A DNA stretch of 64,000 bases from Aliicoccus persicus (GCF_900110815.1 NZ_FOIT01000002.1:256892-320891), one strand, 5' to 3'; shown: positions 56,352-64,000, numbered from the stretch's first letter. Translations and numbers: made by a program. Notes: generated from the letters alone by a model not told the origin.

Positions 56352-56852
56352 TTACATACTAATTTTCCCTCTCAAGTAAGTTATTTTCTCAAAATCTTTA
56401 TTGTTATTATTATCATTTCTATAACTATCTTTTGAAGAAGACTGATATATTTTTAAATATTGTTCTAAAGTTGGCACATAAAAATCGGCACCATCTATAC
56501 TGAACTCCTGTAACTCAGAAAGCTGAACATTAGCAAATTCAGGTAAAGTATCAATACATCCAAATTCTATAGATATATCGCCACTCGAGAACTCGTGTTC
56601 ATGACGATCAATGAGCTTGTATCCAAGATGATTCATAACATCATTAATCTGATCAAAGTTGTAAATTCTATCTTCATCAGGGGCATCCCAACCACGAGGA
56701 TCACCTGGGACATGAATATCAATATCACTTGGTGACCATTCTCTATCACTTACAAATTCCAACCCTAAGGAACCCATCAAAGTAGGCTTTATATCTATAG
56801 CATTTAAAGAACGACAAATATTAATAAATTCCTTAAATAATGTTTTGTCCAA
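56352..56852 (-). CDS. Nucleotidyltransferase-fold protein, function unknown
   Basis: 166 residues. LMGSLGLEF and SPSDIDIHVPGD resemble the GS...DxD core of the nucleotidyltransferase superfamily, but the match is short, so activity is uncertain. Asn-rich stretch NDNNNNKDF near the end. It follows the MerR gene by 12 bp and is probably cotranscribed with it; a MerR-antibiotic-type resistance link is possible but not shown. Confidence 0.6.
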   Translation of the reverse strand: MDKTLFKEFINICRSLNAIDIKPTLMGSLGLEFVSDREWSPSDIDIHVPGDPRGWDAPDEDRIYNFDQINDVMNHLGYKLIDRHEHEFSSGDISIEFGCIDTLPEFANVQLSELQEFSIDGADFYVPTLEQYLKIYQSSSKDSYRNDNNNNKDFEKITYLRGKISM

Positions 56853-56864
56853 GTGTAAGCCTCC

Positions 56865-57554
56865 TTAAAAATCAATATGATCTGAACTTTGATATTCTTT
56901 GGAAATCTCTAATAATAAGTCAGACAGATAGTTATTAAATCCCTTCTCATATTTACTAAAAAACCTCTGTGCATCAGCTTCCAAGTATCGCATTGAAAGG
57001 GTAACAATTTCATTTTTATCAAAGTAATTTGCATATTCCAAATTAAGCTCATTAATTAATTCTTTCATAATCTTCTTAGACGCTTCGTTATCCTTTCTTT
57101 TTAAATAGATTTTCTTAAAATAATCATCGAACTCAAATTCATTTCTCTTAATGATATCTTGTACTTTATGAATAATCGTCTCATCTTCTATATTTATAAG
57201 GCGCTCTAATATTGTACTCTCTATTTCATCTTTGTTTTTCAAACTCTTTAAGTGCCTGATATTATCTATTTTAGATTCTAAATTTTCTTTTTGTTTCACC
57301 AAAAGATCTTCTTGTAGTGATAATAAATTTGAAATGTCATGCTCACTTTGAATGATTAACTTTATGTCATCTAAACTAAAATCTACCTTTTTTAGAGCGA
57401 TAATTATTTCAAGTTTCAATATATCACTCATATAATACGCCCTGTGATCATTAGAAAGTCGTGTTGCGGATAATAAGCCAATTTCATCATAGTATCTTAA
57501 AGTTCTGATTGTTTGTCCTGTAAAATTCGCAACGTCTGATATAGAATATCTCAT
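56865..57554 (-). CDS. MerR-family transcriptional regulator
   Basis: 229 residues. The winged HTH (MRYSISDVANFTGQTIRTLR, YYDEIGLLSATR) is at 1-70, followed by the long dimerisation helix (about 78-118, LSLQEDLLVKQKENLESKID) and a C-terminal domain of about 110 residues of the TipAS/Mta-like size, without a cysteine metal site. It is divergent from the gene at 57614, and a 19-bp-spaced promoter lies between them, which is the usual MerR target. Confidence 0.9.
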   Translation of the reverse strand: MRYSISDVANFTGQTIRTLRYYDEIGLLSATRLSNDHRAYYMSDILKLEIIIALKKVDFSLDDIKLIIQSEHDISNLLSLQEDLLVKQKENLESKIDNIRHLKSLKNKDEIESTILERLINIEDETIIHKVQDIIKRNEFEFDDYFKKIYLKRKDNEASKKIMKELINELNLEYANYFDKNEIVTLSMRYLEADAQRFFSKYEKGFNNYLSDLLLEISKEYQSSDHIDF

Positions 57555-57561
57555 TTAATAC

Positions 57562-57592
57562 TTGCACCTCACCTTACGTAACCCAGTACTGT
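57562..57592 (+). promoter_or_regulatory. MerR-type promoter with 19-bp spacer
   Basis: TTGCAC (57562-57567) and TACTGT (57587-57592) are 19 bp apart; the spacer CTCACCTTACGTAACCCAG carries the palindrome TTACGTAA. Such over-long spacers are the hallmark of MerR-activated promoters. It points to the gene at 57614 and lies 8 bp from the regulator's own start. Confidence 0.8.
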
Positions 57593-57613
57593 AATTATAA
57601 GGAGGATGTAATA

Positions 57614-58159
57614 ATGAAATCAACAGTTTATAAATATATGGATCAGAGTAAAGCGTTCAGGATTTTTGTTATAAAAGAAGATAAAAATACAATTGAAAGT
57701 GATGTAATCGGACTGAGTTCTTTTGCGTCTATACTACTCAGTCAGGAAGAAAGAATTTCTTTTTATTTTAAAGATATCAACAATGAAAAAATACTTACAA
57801 CAGATATATACTCAAATCATAATTTCACATACAAGATTTATAATGATACAAAATGTGATGGATTATTGTTTGTAACAAAGAGCAAACTGAAGAATTTTGG
57901 TGCATCATATAACTCCATTTTAGAATACCAATCATTAAACTTGATTGATAATTTTGAGAGTTATTATAGACAAAGTGAACAATTAGAAGTATCAATTTTT
58001 CGAATCTCAAATCATCTGATTATGATTCAACCACTCCCTTTTTATAATGAAGACGACTATAAGACATTGAAAAGTTTATTCTATAAACATTTAGAGTCAT
58101 CGCTAAACACTTTAATTTTTACTGAGAAAATCAATGTAAATTTTGAAGAAACAGTATAG
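57614..58159 (+). CDS. Probable MerR target, possibly related to the Hsp33 N-terminal domain
   Basis: 181 residues, no signal peptide or membrane helix. The first 110 residues (SDVIGLSSFASILLSQEERI, SFYFKDINNEKILTTDIYSN) are reminiscent of the HslO/Hsp33 N-terminal fold; the redox zinc domain with its four cysteines is absent. This link is weak and unverified. AAGGAGG precedes the ATG and the 5' UTR would be only about 15 nt. Confidence 0.55.
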   Translation: MKSTVYKYMDQSKAFRIFVIKEDKNTIESDVIGLSSFASILLSQEERISFYFKDINNEKILTTDIYSNHNFTYKIYNDTKCDGLLFVTKSKLKNFGASYNSILEYQSLNLIDNFESYYRQSEQLEVSIFRISNHLIMIQPLPFYNEDDYKTLKSLFYKHLESSLNTLIFTEKINVNFEETV

Positions 58160-58725
58160 TCTGACATTTACTTTTCAAGAGTAGAGATGAAGAGGTTAAA
58201 TTTTTAATAGCTAGAGAATAATGCTAAGTTGTTACTAATGAGAACTGGTAGGGAATGAGAATAATGTCTAATGAATATGTGCTTACTTGTCCATGACAGT
58301 CGATGGATTTATAGCTGATGAAAGTCAGAGTGTTGATTTTTTACACGAAGTAGATGGTCAAGGTGATAATGGATTTTCTGATCTTTATGATGATGTAGAT
58401 TTAGTTGTAATGGGATGAAATACCCTCAGATGGTTGCTAGACAATGGTGTGCATGAAAATCCTTATGCAAATAAAAAAGTAATCGTCATTAGCTTTAAAC
58501 CAGTAAAGACAGAATTGAAGGATGTATCGCTATAATTAGTGCGTGGGCAATGGAAGGTTTCTCTCGCCCGAAGGAAGAAATCATTGCAATAATCAGTAAG
58601 CTAGATAGACAGTTTAATATAAATGCTAAGTAATAACTCAAAAATTAACAAAATTAAAGATGTACCAATTCATGATTTATAGAAGTCGATAAATACGAAA
58701 TAAAATCAGGAAGGATGAACAAACA
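58160..58725 (+). other. Gap with gene remnants before the metallo-hydrolase
   Basis: 566 bp holding a decayed dihydrofolate-reductase-type gene (58264-58535) and, at about 58543-58633, a coding-like end reading WAMEGFSRPKEEIIAIISKL to a stop. No intact gene. Confidence 0.6.
58264..58535 (+). pseudogene. Dihydrofolate reductase-family (RibD C-terminal type) remnant
   Basis: ATG 58264 gives MSNEYVLT, then the frame shifts by one base before MTVDGFIADESQSVDFLHEV, DLVVMG, an in-frame TGA where an arginine is expected, and NTLRWLLDNGVHENPYANKK. The match to small DHFR-like oxidoreductases (DGFIA, VMGRxTY) is clear, the gene is broken by a frameshift, a nonsense codon and loss of its end. Confidence 0.75.
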
Positions 58726-59553
58726 ATGATTCAACCTTATATTTGTAAGACTTGTGGTGTTCAATATAGTAAATCAGAAAACCCGCCTGAAAATTGTATT
58801 ATTTGTGAGGATGAAAGACAATATGTTCCACCAAAGGGTCACACATGGACAACGCTTGACGCATTGCAATCAAGTGATGAATACACCAATAATATAGAAA
58901 ACAAAGAAGAATGCATATATTCCATAACAACTAAACCATCATTTGCAATTGGTCAAACAGCATACCTAGTACAGGGGAATAACTTTAATATGCTTTGGGA
59001 CTGCATCACTTATATTGATGATAAGACGATAAAAACCATTAATGAGTTAGGTGGTATAGATGCTATCGCACTATCACATCCACATTACTACTCGACTCAA
59101 GTTGAGTGGGCAGAAACTTTTGATGCACCAATTTATATTCATGAAGATGACAAAGAGTGGGTAACGAGACCAAGTAAAAAAATTGTATACTGGTCTGGTG
59201 ATGTCTTGAAACTTTCTGATGAGTTTTTCCTATATCGTTTAGGTGGACACTTTAAAGGTGGCGCTGTCTTGAATTGGACAAATGGAAATAATGAAAAAGG
59301 CATACTATTTTCAGGAGATATTATTCATTCCGTAGCAGCTGAAGGTTGGGTGACTTTTATGTACAGTTATCCGAATATGATTCCATTACCAGCACATACT
59401 GTTCAAGAAATGGCTAGAAAAGTTGAGCAAATAAAATTTGATCGAATCTATGTTGCATTTAATAATTCGATAAATGAGAATGCTAAAGAAATAGTCCGAA
59501 AGTCAGCCAAACGTTATGTACAAGCCGTTGAAGGTGAGTTGTTTGATACCTGA
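58726..59553 (+). CDS. MBL-fold protein with N-terminal rubredoxin-like CxxC pairs
   Basis: 275 residues. C7-C10 and C24-C27 form an N-terminal knuckle. The metal motif of the MBL fold reads SHPHYYSTQVEWAETF, so the usual HxHxDH is HPHYY: the aspartate and last histidine are missing. Later ligand-like residues remain (GGHFKGG, FSGDIIHS). Homologues with HPHYY exist to my knowledge, so this may be a distinct subfamily rather than decay. No signal peptide. Single gene; terminator at 59614. Confidence 0.75.
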   Translation: MIQPYICKTCGVQYSKSENPPENCIICEDERQYVPPKGHTWTTLDALQSSDEYTNNIENKEECIYSITTKPSFAIGQTAYLVQGNNFNMLWDCITYIDDKTIKTINELGGIDAIALSHPHYYSTQVEWAETFDAPIYIHEDDKEWVTRPSKKIVYWSGDVLKLSDEFFLYRLGGHFKGGAVLNWTNGNNEKGILFSGDIIHSVAAEGWVTFMYSYPNMIPLPAHTVQEMARKVEQIKFDRIYVAFNNSINENAKEIVRKSAKRYVQAVEGELFDT

Positions 59554-59613
59554 TGCTTATATACGAAGGGGCTGGGACATAAGTCCACCTCAAAAGTAAA
59601 GAGGTACTGGTTC

Positions 59614-59640
59614 TTAAAAGGAGAAACCACTCCCTTTTTT
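59614..59640 (+). terminator. Terminator after the MBL gene
   Basis: TAAAAGGAG and CTCCCTTTTTT form a short stem around AAACCA (one mismatch) with a T-run. Just upstream lies the GGGGCTGGGACATAAGTCC half-hairpin (59567-59585). Confidence 0.65.
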
Positions 59641-60061
59641 CCTCAAGATATATTAAGGGTTAAAAAGAGAAATATTTGATAAGCTCCTAACAATTTCTAC
59701 ATCCATGTCAGTTGCAGAAATAAATAACCGCCAAAAAATGTATCACAAGTGATATCTTCTTTATCACTTAATAACAGTAAATGTACCAGTGAAAGACAGA
59801 CCATTTACCATTTCACAGTTTCTGGATAATCATAACTATGAATTCGTTGATATTAGTACCGAGAATGTTATACTTATTGTACAAATTTAAGTGATTTCAA
59901 TAAAAATATTATGCAACAAACGAGCCATATTGTTGCATAATATATTTGTTCAAATAACTAAATTAAAAAGCCAGTTTCCTTTCAAAAAAGGTGTTTTAAC
60001 GGTAGATGGAGAAATATTTATATATGGATCATTATTAGACTTTTTGAGGAGAGGGTTAAAA
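59641..60061. other. Non-coding stretch with a perfect AT-rich hairpin
   Basis: About 420 bp. A perfect stem ATATTATGCAACA / TGTTGCATAATAT at about 59907-59942 stands out. A short coding-like end (FVDISTENVILIVQI, to a stop at 59889) hints at a lost gene. The small frame at 59891-60085 overlaps the hairpin and is not credible. Confidence 0.5.
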
Positions 60062-60416
60062 ATGGGGAAAAGTTGTTGGCTTTGAATTAAGTAGTCAGGA
60101 ACCAGAAAAAGCAACAAAGTTTTACTCCAACGTTTTTGGATGAAAAATTTCTGAACCATAATGGGATTATTGGGCTGTTACTACGGATAAGGATAGTGAG
60201 AAGTCTGAAATCAAAGGTGGTATACGTAAAGGACCAAATGATTATCTTCATAGAACGCGCATTCAAATAGAGGTTGATTCCATAGATGATGCTATTTCCA
60301 AATCAAAGGACAATGGTGCGATGGTAATTAGAGATAAGATGGAGTTTGATGAATTTTTCCTTGCCTACTTAGTTGATCCAACTGGTATTGGCATTGGTCT
60401 TATTCAAAAAAAATAA
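60062..60416 (+). pseudogene. VOC/glyoxalase-family remnant
   Basis: The frame from 60066 reads GKVVGFELSSQEPEKATKFY, SNVFG, TGA, KISEP, TAA, then WDYWAVTTDKDSEKSEIKGG through to LVDPTGIGIGLIQKK. This is a VOC-domain protein with two in-frame stops and a start codon one base out of frame. An intact but different VOC gene follows at 60496. Confidence 0.82.
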
Positions 60417-60495
60417 AAGGGAAGAATTTTACATTAAATATCCGGAATATCTCCTGAATATTTAATAAGTGCAATAATTTAAAGAGGTGTTTTTT

Positions 60496-60849
60496 ATGGA
60501 TAATCCAATATTAAAAGAAATCGGAACAGTATTTATCCCGGTAAGCAACATAGATAAAGCGAGAGATTGGTACTGTGATATATTAGGGTTAAAAACTGAT
60601 GGAGAAATTCAGTTTGGTCATCTTTACTTAATACCTATGGAAGGTACAGGGATTGTGTTAGACAGCAAGATTTATTCAGAGGATAAAATATTTAAAACAC
60701 CTGCATTCCACTTCAATACAAAAAACATTGAAGAAGCATTTCATTTTATGAGTAATAAGGGTGTTAATTTGATTACCGAAATTGAACATAATCATTATTT
60801 AAATTTCAAAGACCCTGATGGAAATATTTTAATGATCTGCAAGTGCTAA
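60496..60849 (+). CDS. VOC-family protein (glyoxalase/bleomycin-resistance fold)
   Basis: 117 residues from ATG 60496, with AGAGGTG upstream; a GTG at 60487 is less likely. EIGTVFIPVSNIDKARDWYC and NFKDPDGNILMICKC are the two ends of a single VOC domain. Metal ligands of true glyoxalases are not obvious. Substrate unknown. Last intact gene before the fourth rpsI-end core. Confidence 0.82.
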   Translation: MDNPILKEIGTVFIPVSNIDKARDWYCDILGLKTDGEIQFGHLYLIPMEGTGIVLDSKIYSEDKIFKTPAFHFNTKNIEEAFHFMSNKGVNLITEIEHNHYLNFKDPDGNILMICKC

Positions 60850-61083
60850 TATTAAGCAAACGGGCGCGTTCGCTTAATATTAAAAAGTCTAATTCCTCAA
60901 TGAAGTAAAAATAAATAGAATGTTTAATATTGTATTCAACTAACATCTATTCTGGTTCAAATTGGTTCAAGTACTATCAGTTCCATTCAATTTTAATCAA
61001 TTTTTATCCATTTTTTAAATCATAGAAGTATTGATACAGCTGAATTGTTCTTGATTGAGTATAAATGGATTTCATATTGATAT

Positions 61084-61099
61084 TTCTCAAAACGTTAAT
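61084..61099 (+). repeat. rpsI 3'-end attachment core copy 4
   Basis: TTCTCAAAACGTTAAT is identical to the core at 55049-55064 and differs by one base from the rpsI end (48505-48520); ATATA follows as in rpsI. No longer homology upstream. Sixteen bases are unlikely to recur by chance in 64 kb, but the support is weaker than for copies 2 and 3. Confidence 0.65.
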
Positions 61100-61116
61100 A
61101 TATACATATATATTGA

Positions 61117-61155
61117 AACACTCCTTGGAAAAATCCAGGGAGTGTTTTTTTATAT
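61117..61155 (+). terminator. Terminator next to core copy 4
   Basis: AACACTCC and GGGAGTGTT form a stem around TTGGAAAAATCCA, followed by TTTTTT. It stands where the rpsI terminator stands in copies 1 and 3, with a different sequence. Confidence 0.8.
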
Positions 61156-61164
61156 GTTTTTTCT

Positions 61165-61340
61165 TTACTGCTTTCGTACAGGAAGCCAAATTTCACTGTA
61201 AGCATAATCTTACTTATTCTCGTCCTTTTTATTAAAAGAGAAAGTTGGGGCATTAATTACTTCATAATCGAAAGTGGGAAGCCATTCTGAATATGTTTTT
61301 GCCATTGTTTCTTGTAGCGTATATGGAAATGGTCCTTAAA
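61165..61340 (-). pseudogene. GyrI-like/AraC effector-binding domain fragment
   Basis: On the minus strand, GPFPYTLQETMAKTYSEWLP, TFDYEVINAPTFSF, a stop, and DYAYSEIWLPVRK reproduce the end of a small-molecule (GyrI-like) binding domain. There is no N-terminal part or start. Confidence 0.65.
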
Positions 61341-61421
61341 AGATATGGGAAGTAACCTATATGGCAAACGGTGTCGTTGGTATTATGAGTTACTGGTTGA
61401 GAAATTCTATGGAAGGTTAGT
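61330..61421 (+). pseudogene. Possible TetR C-terminal fragment
   Basis: The frame IWEVTYMANGVVGIMSYWLR ending NSMEG and a stop matches the last helix of TetR_C-type regulators. It abuts the effector-domain fragment in opposite orientation. Only about 30 residues survive, so the call is tentative. Confidence 0.45.
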
Positions 61422-61520
61422 AACGAAGATGAGTTTATCGTTTACAGAGATATTTTTATATTCAATAGGGGAAGTTTGAATCTTAGAGTATGAGAGTGAT
61501 TATTGAAAAATAGATATAAA

Positions 61521-61556
61521 TCAAAAAAGGCGACCATCATTGGTCGTCTTTTTTGA
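61521..61556. terminator. Bidirectional terminator of the DUF3006 gene
   Basis: TCAAAAAAGGCGACCA (61521-61536) pairs with TGGTCGTCTTTTTTGA (61541-61556) around TCAT with one mismatch. T-tracts on both strands; it ends the minus-strand pair that follows. Confidence 0.88.
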
Positions 61557-61564
61557 TTTTTCTG

Positions 61565-61810
61565 TTATTTCTTCTTTCTCTTCTTCAACTGATCCATTTT
61601 GTTACCAATTCTCTCACTGCGCGCTTTGGTTTCTTCTTCATTAATCGTGATAGATTTAATATCATCACCATCAAATTTAACTTCTAACCATGTACCTTCT
61701 TCAGCTCCTTCAGGGAGGTCACCGACAGGTATTACTTTTTCCTCGCCATCACCATTTAAAATCAAGACGGCATGTTTTTTATCTTCAACACGGTCTATTA
61801 CAGCTTTCAT
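61565..61810 (-). CDS. DUF3006 domain protein
   Basis: 81 residues from ATG 61810, which follows GGAGGTG; the longer frame to 61831 is rejected. MKAVIDRVEDKKHAVLILNG and a Lys-rich tail (MDQLKKRKKK) are typical of the family. Function unknown. It lies 14 bp after the lipoprotein gene, a pairing with ComEC-like hydrolases that I have seen elsewhere in Firmicutes. Confidence 0.85.
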   Translation of the reverse strand: MKAVIDRVEDKKHAVLILNGDGEEKVIPVGDLPEGAEEGTWLEVKFDGDDIKSITINEEETKARSERIGNKMDQLKKRKKK

Positions 61811-61823
61811 AAAAACACCTCCT

Positions 61824-63035
61824 TTAGTCAAAACAGATTATTCCTTGGTCTTCTATTTCTTGTGCGAGTACATTACCAATACCCTTAACTCGGGTTAAAT
61901 CACTATAAGAACTAAAATTTCTAATCTCTCTGGCAGCAACAATCAGAACAGCTCTTTCTTCGGCAATTTGATGAATTCTTTGTAAGTCTAGGAGAGATGC
62001 TGAATTGATGGCAACCTGCCAAGTTTCACATGATGCGGGTGTTTCAAATACATCTTCAACATCTTCATCACTTGTACTCACAACCTCTTCAATCTCAGGA
62101 TCCGGTGCTTCTTCTGAAGCGGATGTTGGTGCTGAATCTTCAATCGTATGTATTTCGTAAGTCAGGCCATCAGTTGTAACAATAACATGGCCGTGTATGT
62201 CCGTACCGTAAATGTCACTACCTACAGATTCTATTCGAGATAATGCACTAGCGTGTGGGTGTCCATAACTGTTATCTATACCAGCCATATAAACAGCGAC
62301 ATCAGGATTTACTTGATCTAAAAAAGAAGCGGTGCTCGATGTATCAGAACCATGGTGCCCGATTTTTAATATATCCGCACTTAAATCATACCCGCTGTTC
62401 ACCATTTCAAATTCAGCTGCAGATTCTGCATCACCTGTAAATAAAAAGCTGACTTCCCCAAAATCGACTTTCAGTACAATCGAATCGTTATTCAAATCAC
62501 CAGACAATGATGTTGGATGAAGTACAGTAATCAGAGCATCACCAAGTTCGTATGTATCACCTGCGCGAGGTTCGTCATAGTATGCGTCACTATCTAAAAT
62601 AGCATCAATTGCACGTTCGAAAGTCTGCGTATCATGCTGATGACCATTCATCCAGACTTCCTCTACGTCTATGTTGTACATCAGCGTGTCTAACTGGCCA
62701 ATGTGATCAGCGTGAGGATGCGTAACGACAGCGAGATTTAGTGCATCTATTCCATGTTCTTTGAGATACGGAACAACTTCGTCACCACGATAATCACCAG
62801 TGTCAATCACTGCAGCATAATTACCGGTTTCAATAAGAATAGCATCCCCTTGACCAACGTCAATAAAATGCACGATAAGTTTGCCTTCAGTGTCAGTGCT
62901 TGATAATACTTCTTCAGTTGTTTTTAGTTCTTCTTCTGTTCCCTCATTGTCTCCCTGGATGTCAGTTATGATTTCAAAATCATTGCATCCGACAAGTAAA
63001 AAGGTAGATAAGAAAAGTCCCAGAAAAAGTTTCAT
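61824..63035 (-). CDS. Lipoprotein with ComEC-like MBL domain and C-terminal HhH (ComEA-like) domain
   Basis: 403 residues from ATG 63035 with GTGGTGATACT upstream; the longer frame to 63155 has no signal. The signal peptide ends in a clear lipobox, LVGC, so the protein is anchored outside. The MBL domain (about 48-290) has VTHPHADHIGQ and later GHHGSDTSS and GHPHAS, as in the C-terminal domain of ComEC. An acidic linker follows, then two helix-hairpin-helix units (INSASLLDLQRIHQIAEERA, LTRVKGIGNVLAQEI) like those of ComEA. It may be a surface nuclease or DNA-processing enzyme (inference). Confidence 0.85.
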   Translation of the reverse strand: MKLFLGLFLSTFLLVGCNDFEIITDIQGDNEGTEEELKTTEEVLSSTDTEGKLIVHFIDVGQGDAILIETGNYAAVIDTGDYRGDEVVPYLKEHGIDALNLAVVTHPHADHIGQLDTLMYNIDVEEVWMNGHQHDTQTFERAIDAILDSDAYYDEPRAGDTYELGDALITVLHPTSLSGDLNNDSIVLKVDFGEVSFLFTGDAESAAEFEMVNSGYDLSADILKIGHHGSDTSSTASFLDQVNPDVAVYMAGIDNSYGHPHASALSRIESVGSDIYGTDIHGHVIVTTDGLTYEIHTIEDSAPTSASEEAPDPEIEEVVSTSDEDVEDVFETPASCETWQVAINSASLLDLQRIHQIAEERAVLIVAAREIRNFSSYSDLTRVKGIGNVLAQEIEDQGIICFD

Positions 63036-63235
63036 AGTATCACCACTTATGAATTGGAAATTTCTAGTATTATTAATTATACCTGAGCAGAGAAGTGAGA
63101 GCAATTTCGTTAAGTACAATTCGAAATTGATATGGATTATACGAAAACCTCCCAATGTATAATGGGAGGGCTCATTACTATAGTATTCAATTTTAATTTA
63201 CAAATATTTTGTAAAATAAGTAAACTCTCCCAGCA

Positions 63236-63264
63236 TTGGTGAGAATTGAATTATGTGATAAAAT
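63236..63264 (+). promoter_or_regulatory. Promoter of the gene at the right edge
   Basis: TTGGTG (63236-63241), 17-bp spacer, TAAAAT (63259-63264), 45 bp before the ATG at 63310. Confidence 0.65.
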
Positions 63265-63309
63265 ACGAGTAATAATCTAGGAAATGTAAAATATTGGAGT
63301 GTGATTTTT

Positions 63310-64000
63310 ATGGAAAGGTTAAATAGAAAAGAAACTAACATTATTTTACATAGCGAAGAAGTTAGTAAATATCCTGAGTTGTTAATATTCATGGGTCAAT
63401 TTAGAGATAAAGGAATCAAAAAAAATGATATTAGTTCTGCGGATGAAAAATCTAAAGAATATATATCAGAATTTGGTGGAGCAATCTTGAATAATGCGAG
63501 ACATGAATACAACTTTACTAATGAGGTGAAATCTGATCGAGATGACTATCAATGTCAATTGTGTAATCAAAAAAATCTAAAATCACTGTATTTAATAGAA
63601 AACATGAAAAATGAATCGAAGTTTTGGGTAGGATCAAGTTGTATTAAAGAGTTTGGCTTCGAAAAAAAGACTACAGATTTAGTAAATGTTGCATTAGAAA
63701 TGAAATTTAACAAAGAATTTCCACAATATAATAAATTGTTAAATATAGAACGTCATCCTATAGTGATTCCAAATACATTGATATCTAGGCTTAAGAAAAC
63801 TCAGGAATTACTTAAACAAGGTAAAAAGGAATTCATCAAGAGTAAAGGCAAGAATATGGAAAATTGCTTAATAAATGAATCAAAGATTGAGAATATTAAA
63901 AAAGAAATACAAGAGTATGTAGAAAAGAATATAAATAATGATTGGGTAGTGAATACGGAAGTAATCGAATGGTATGAGTTATTAGATAAGAAAACAAAAC
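63310..64000 (+). CDS. Partial gene, function unknown, with zinc-finger-like cysteines
   Basis: Open from ATG 63310 (TTGGAG upstream) to the window end, so at least 230 residues. Asn- and Lys-rich, no signal peptide. A CQLCNQK pair with a later SSCIKEFG resembles a zinc knuckle (about residues 79-118). The start (LNRKETNIILHSEEVSKYPE) is not known to me. Low GC. The rest lies outside the window. Confidence 0.65.
   Translation, partial: MERLNRKETNIILHSEEVSKYPELLIFMGQFRDKGIKKNDISSADEKSKEYISEFGGAILNNARHEYNFTNEVKSDRDDYQCQLCNQKNLKSLYLIENMKNESKFWVGSSCIKEFGFEKKTTDLVNVALEMKFNKEFPQYNKLLNIERHPIVIPNTLISRLKKTQELLKQGKKEFIKSKGKNMENCLINESKIENIKKEIQEYVEKNINNDWVVNTEVIEWYELLDKKTK

Larger units (their letters stand above)
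60850..61564. other. Intergenic region with the fourth rpsI-end core and decayed genes
   Basis: 715 bp without an intact gene. Holds the core copy at 61084, a terminator at 61117-61152, minus-strand remnants of an effector-binding domain, a TetR-type fragment and a bidirectional terminator at 61521. Confidence 0.65.

Noticed and set aside
59891-60085. 64-residue ORF after the MBL gene
   Set aside because: It overlaps a perfect hairpin and the start of the VOC remnant and lacks a ribosome-binding site.
48520-61100. Integrase or transposase in the rpsI island
   Set aside because: I looked for tyrosine and serine recombinase motifs and DDE patterns in the reading frames and found none.

Overview
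The window looks like a chromosomal segment of a low-GC Gram-positive coccus of the family Staphylococcaceae, probably an early-branching genus such as Jeotgalicoccus, Nosocomiicoccus or Salinicoccus. The reasons are a FemX/FmhB-type lipid II glycyltransferase, a small protein of a staphylococcal (SE1832-like) family, the Firmicute order of the S10-spc-alpha ribosomal cluster followed by ecfA1-ecfA2-ecfT-truA, the zinc-type S14, and GGGACATAA hairpins of staphylococcal type. The genus is an inference.

Layout. 1-8150: an operon (HAD hydrolase with an apparent 5' frameshift, RpiR/SIS regulator, complete Opp/Dpp-type ABC importer, YhfI-like metallo-hydrolase) lies between two tandem arrays of 41-bp repeats that are related but inverted. 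8180-18268, minus strand: a second Opp/Dpp importer with two binding proteins, preceded without a visible terminator by a MoxR-DUF58-DUF4129-like module. 18345-26568: envelope and membrane genes, namely a DUF368 (PopT-type) undecaprenyl-phosphate carrier candidate, femX, a NERD protein, small membrane proteins, an MFS pump, a YczE-like protein and a purine permease, with two arrays of 51-bp hairpin repeats. 26652-40956: the ribosomal supercluster rpsJ to rplQ, including secY, adk, infA and rpoA. 41049-44218: ECF transporter energising module and truA. 44251-47464: three genes that separate truA from rplM. 47513-48566: rplM-rpsI with an L13-type leader.

48567-61100 is the accessory part. The 3' end of rpsI is repeated at about 52742, 55004 and (core only) 61084, the pattern left by stacked integration at rpsI. 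The segments carry a 944-residue TOTE-type primase-helicase with a degenerate PLD-like C-terminus, a broken and an intact AlbA_2 (Schlafen-type) protein, a dense field of hairpin repeats with changing but still complementary arms, a third 41-bp tandem array, a MerR switch with a divergent target, and several decayed metabolic genes. No integrase is visible. 61565-64000: a DUF3006 protein overlapping a lipoprotein with a ComEC-like metallo-hydrolase domain and a ComEA-like HhH domain, then a partial gene of unknown function at the right edge.

Working together: the left half is import and envelope biology (two oligopeptide-class importers, polyprenyl-phosphate recycling, first glycine of the interpeptide bridge); the centre is translation and secretion housekeeping; the right part is a variable locus behind rpsI with a likely anti-mobile-element protein. 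No tRNA, rRNA or CRISPR array was seen.
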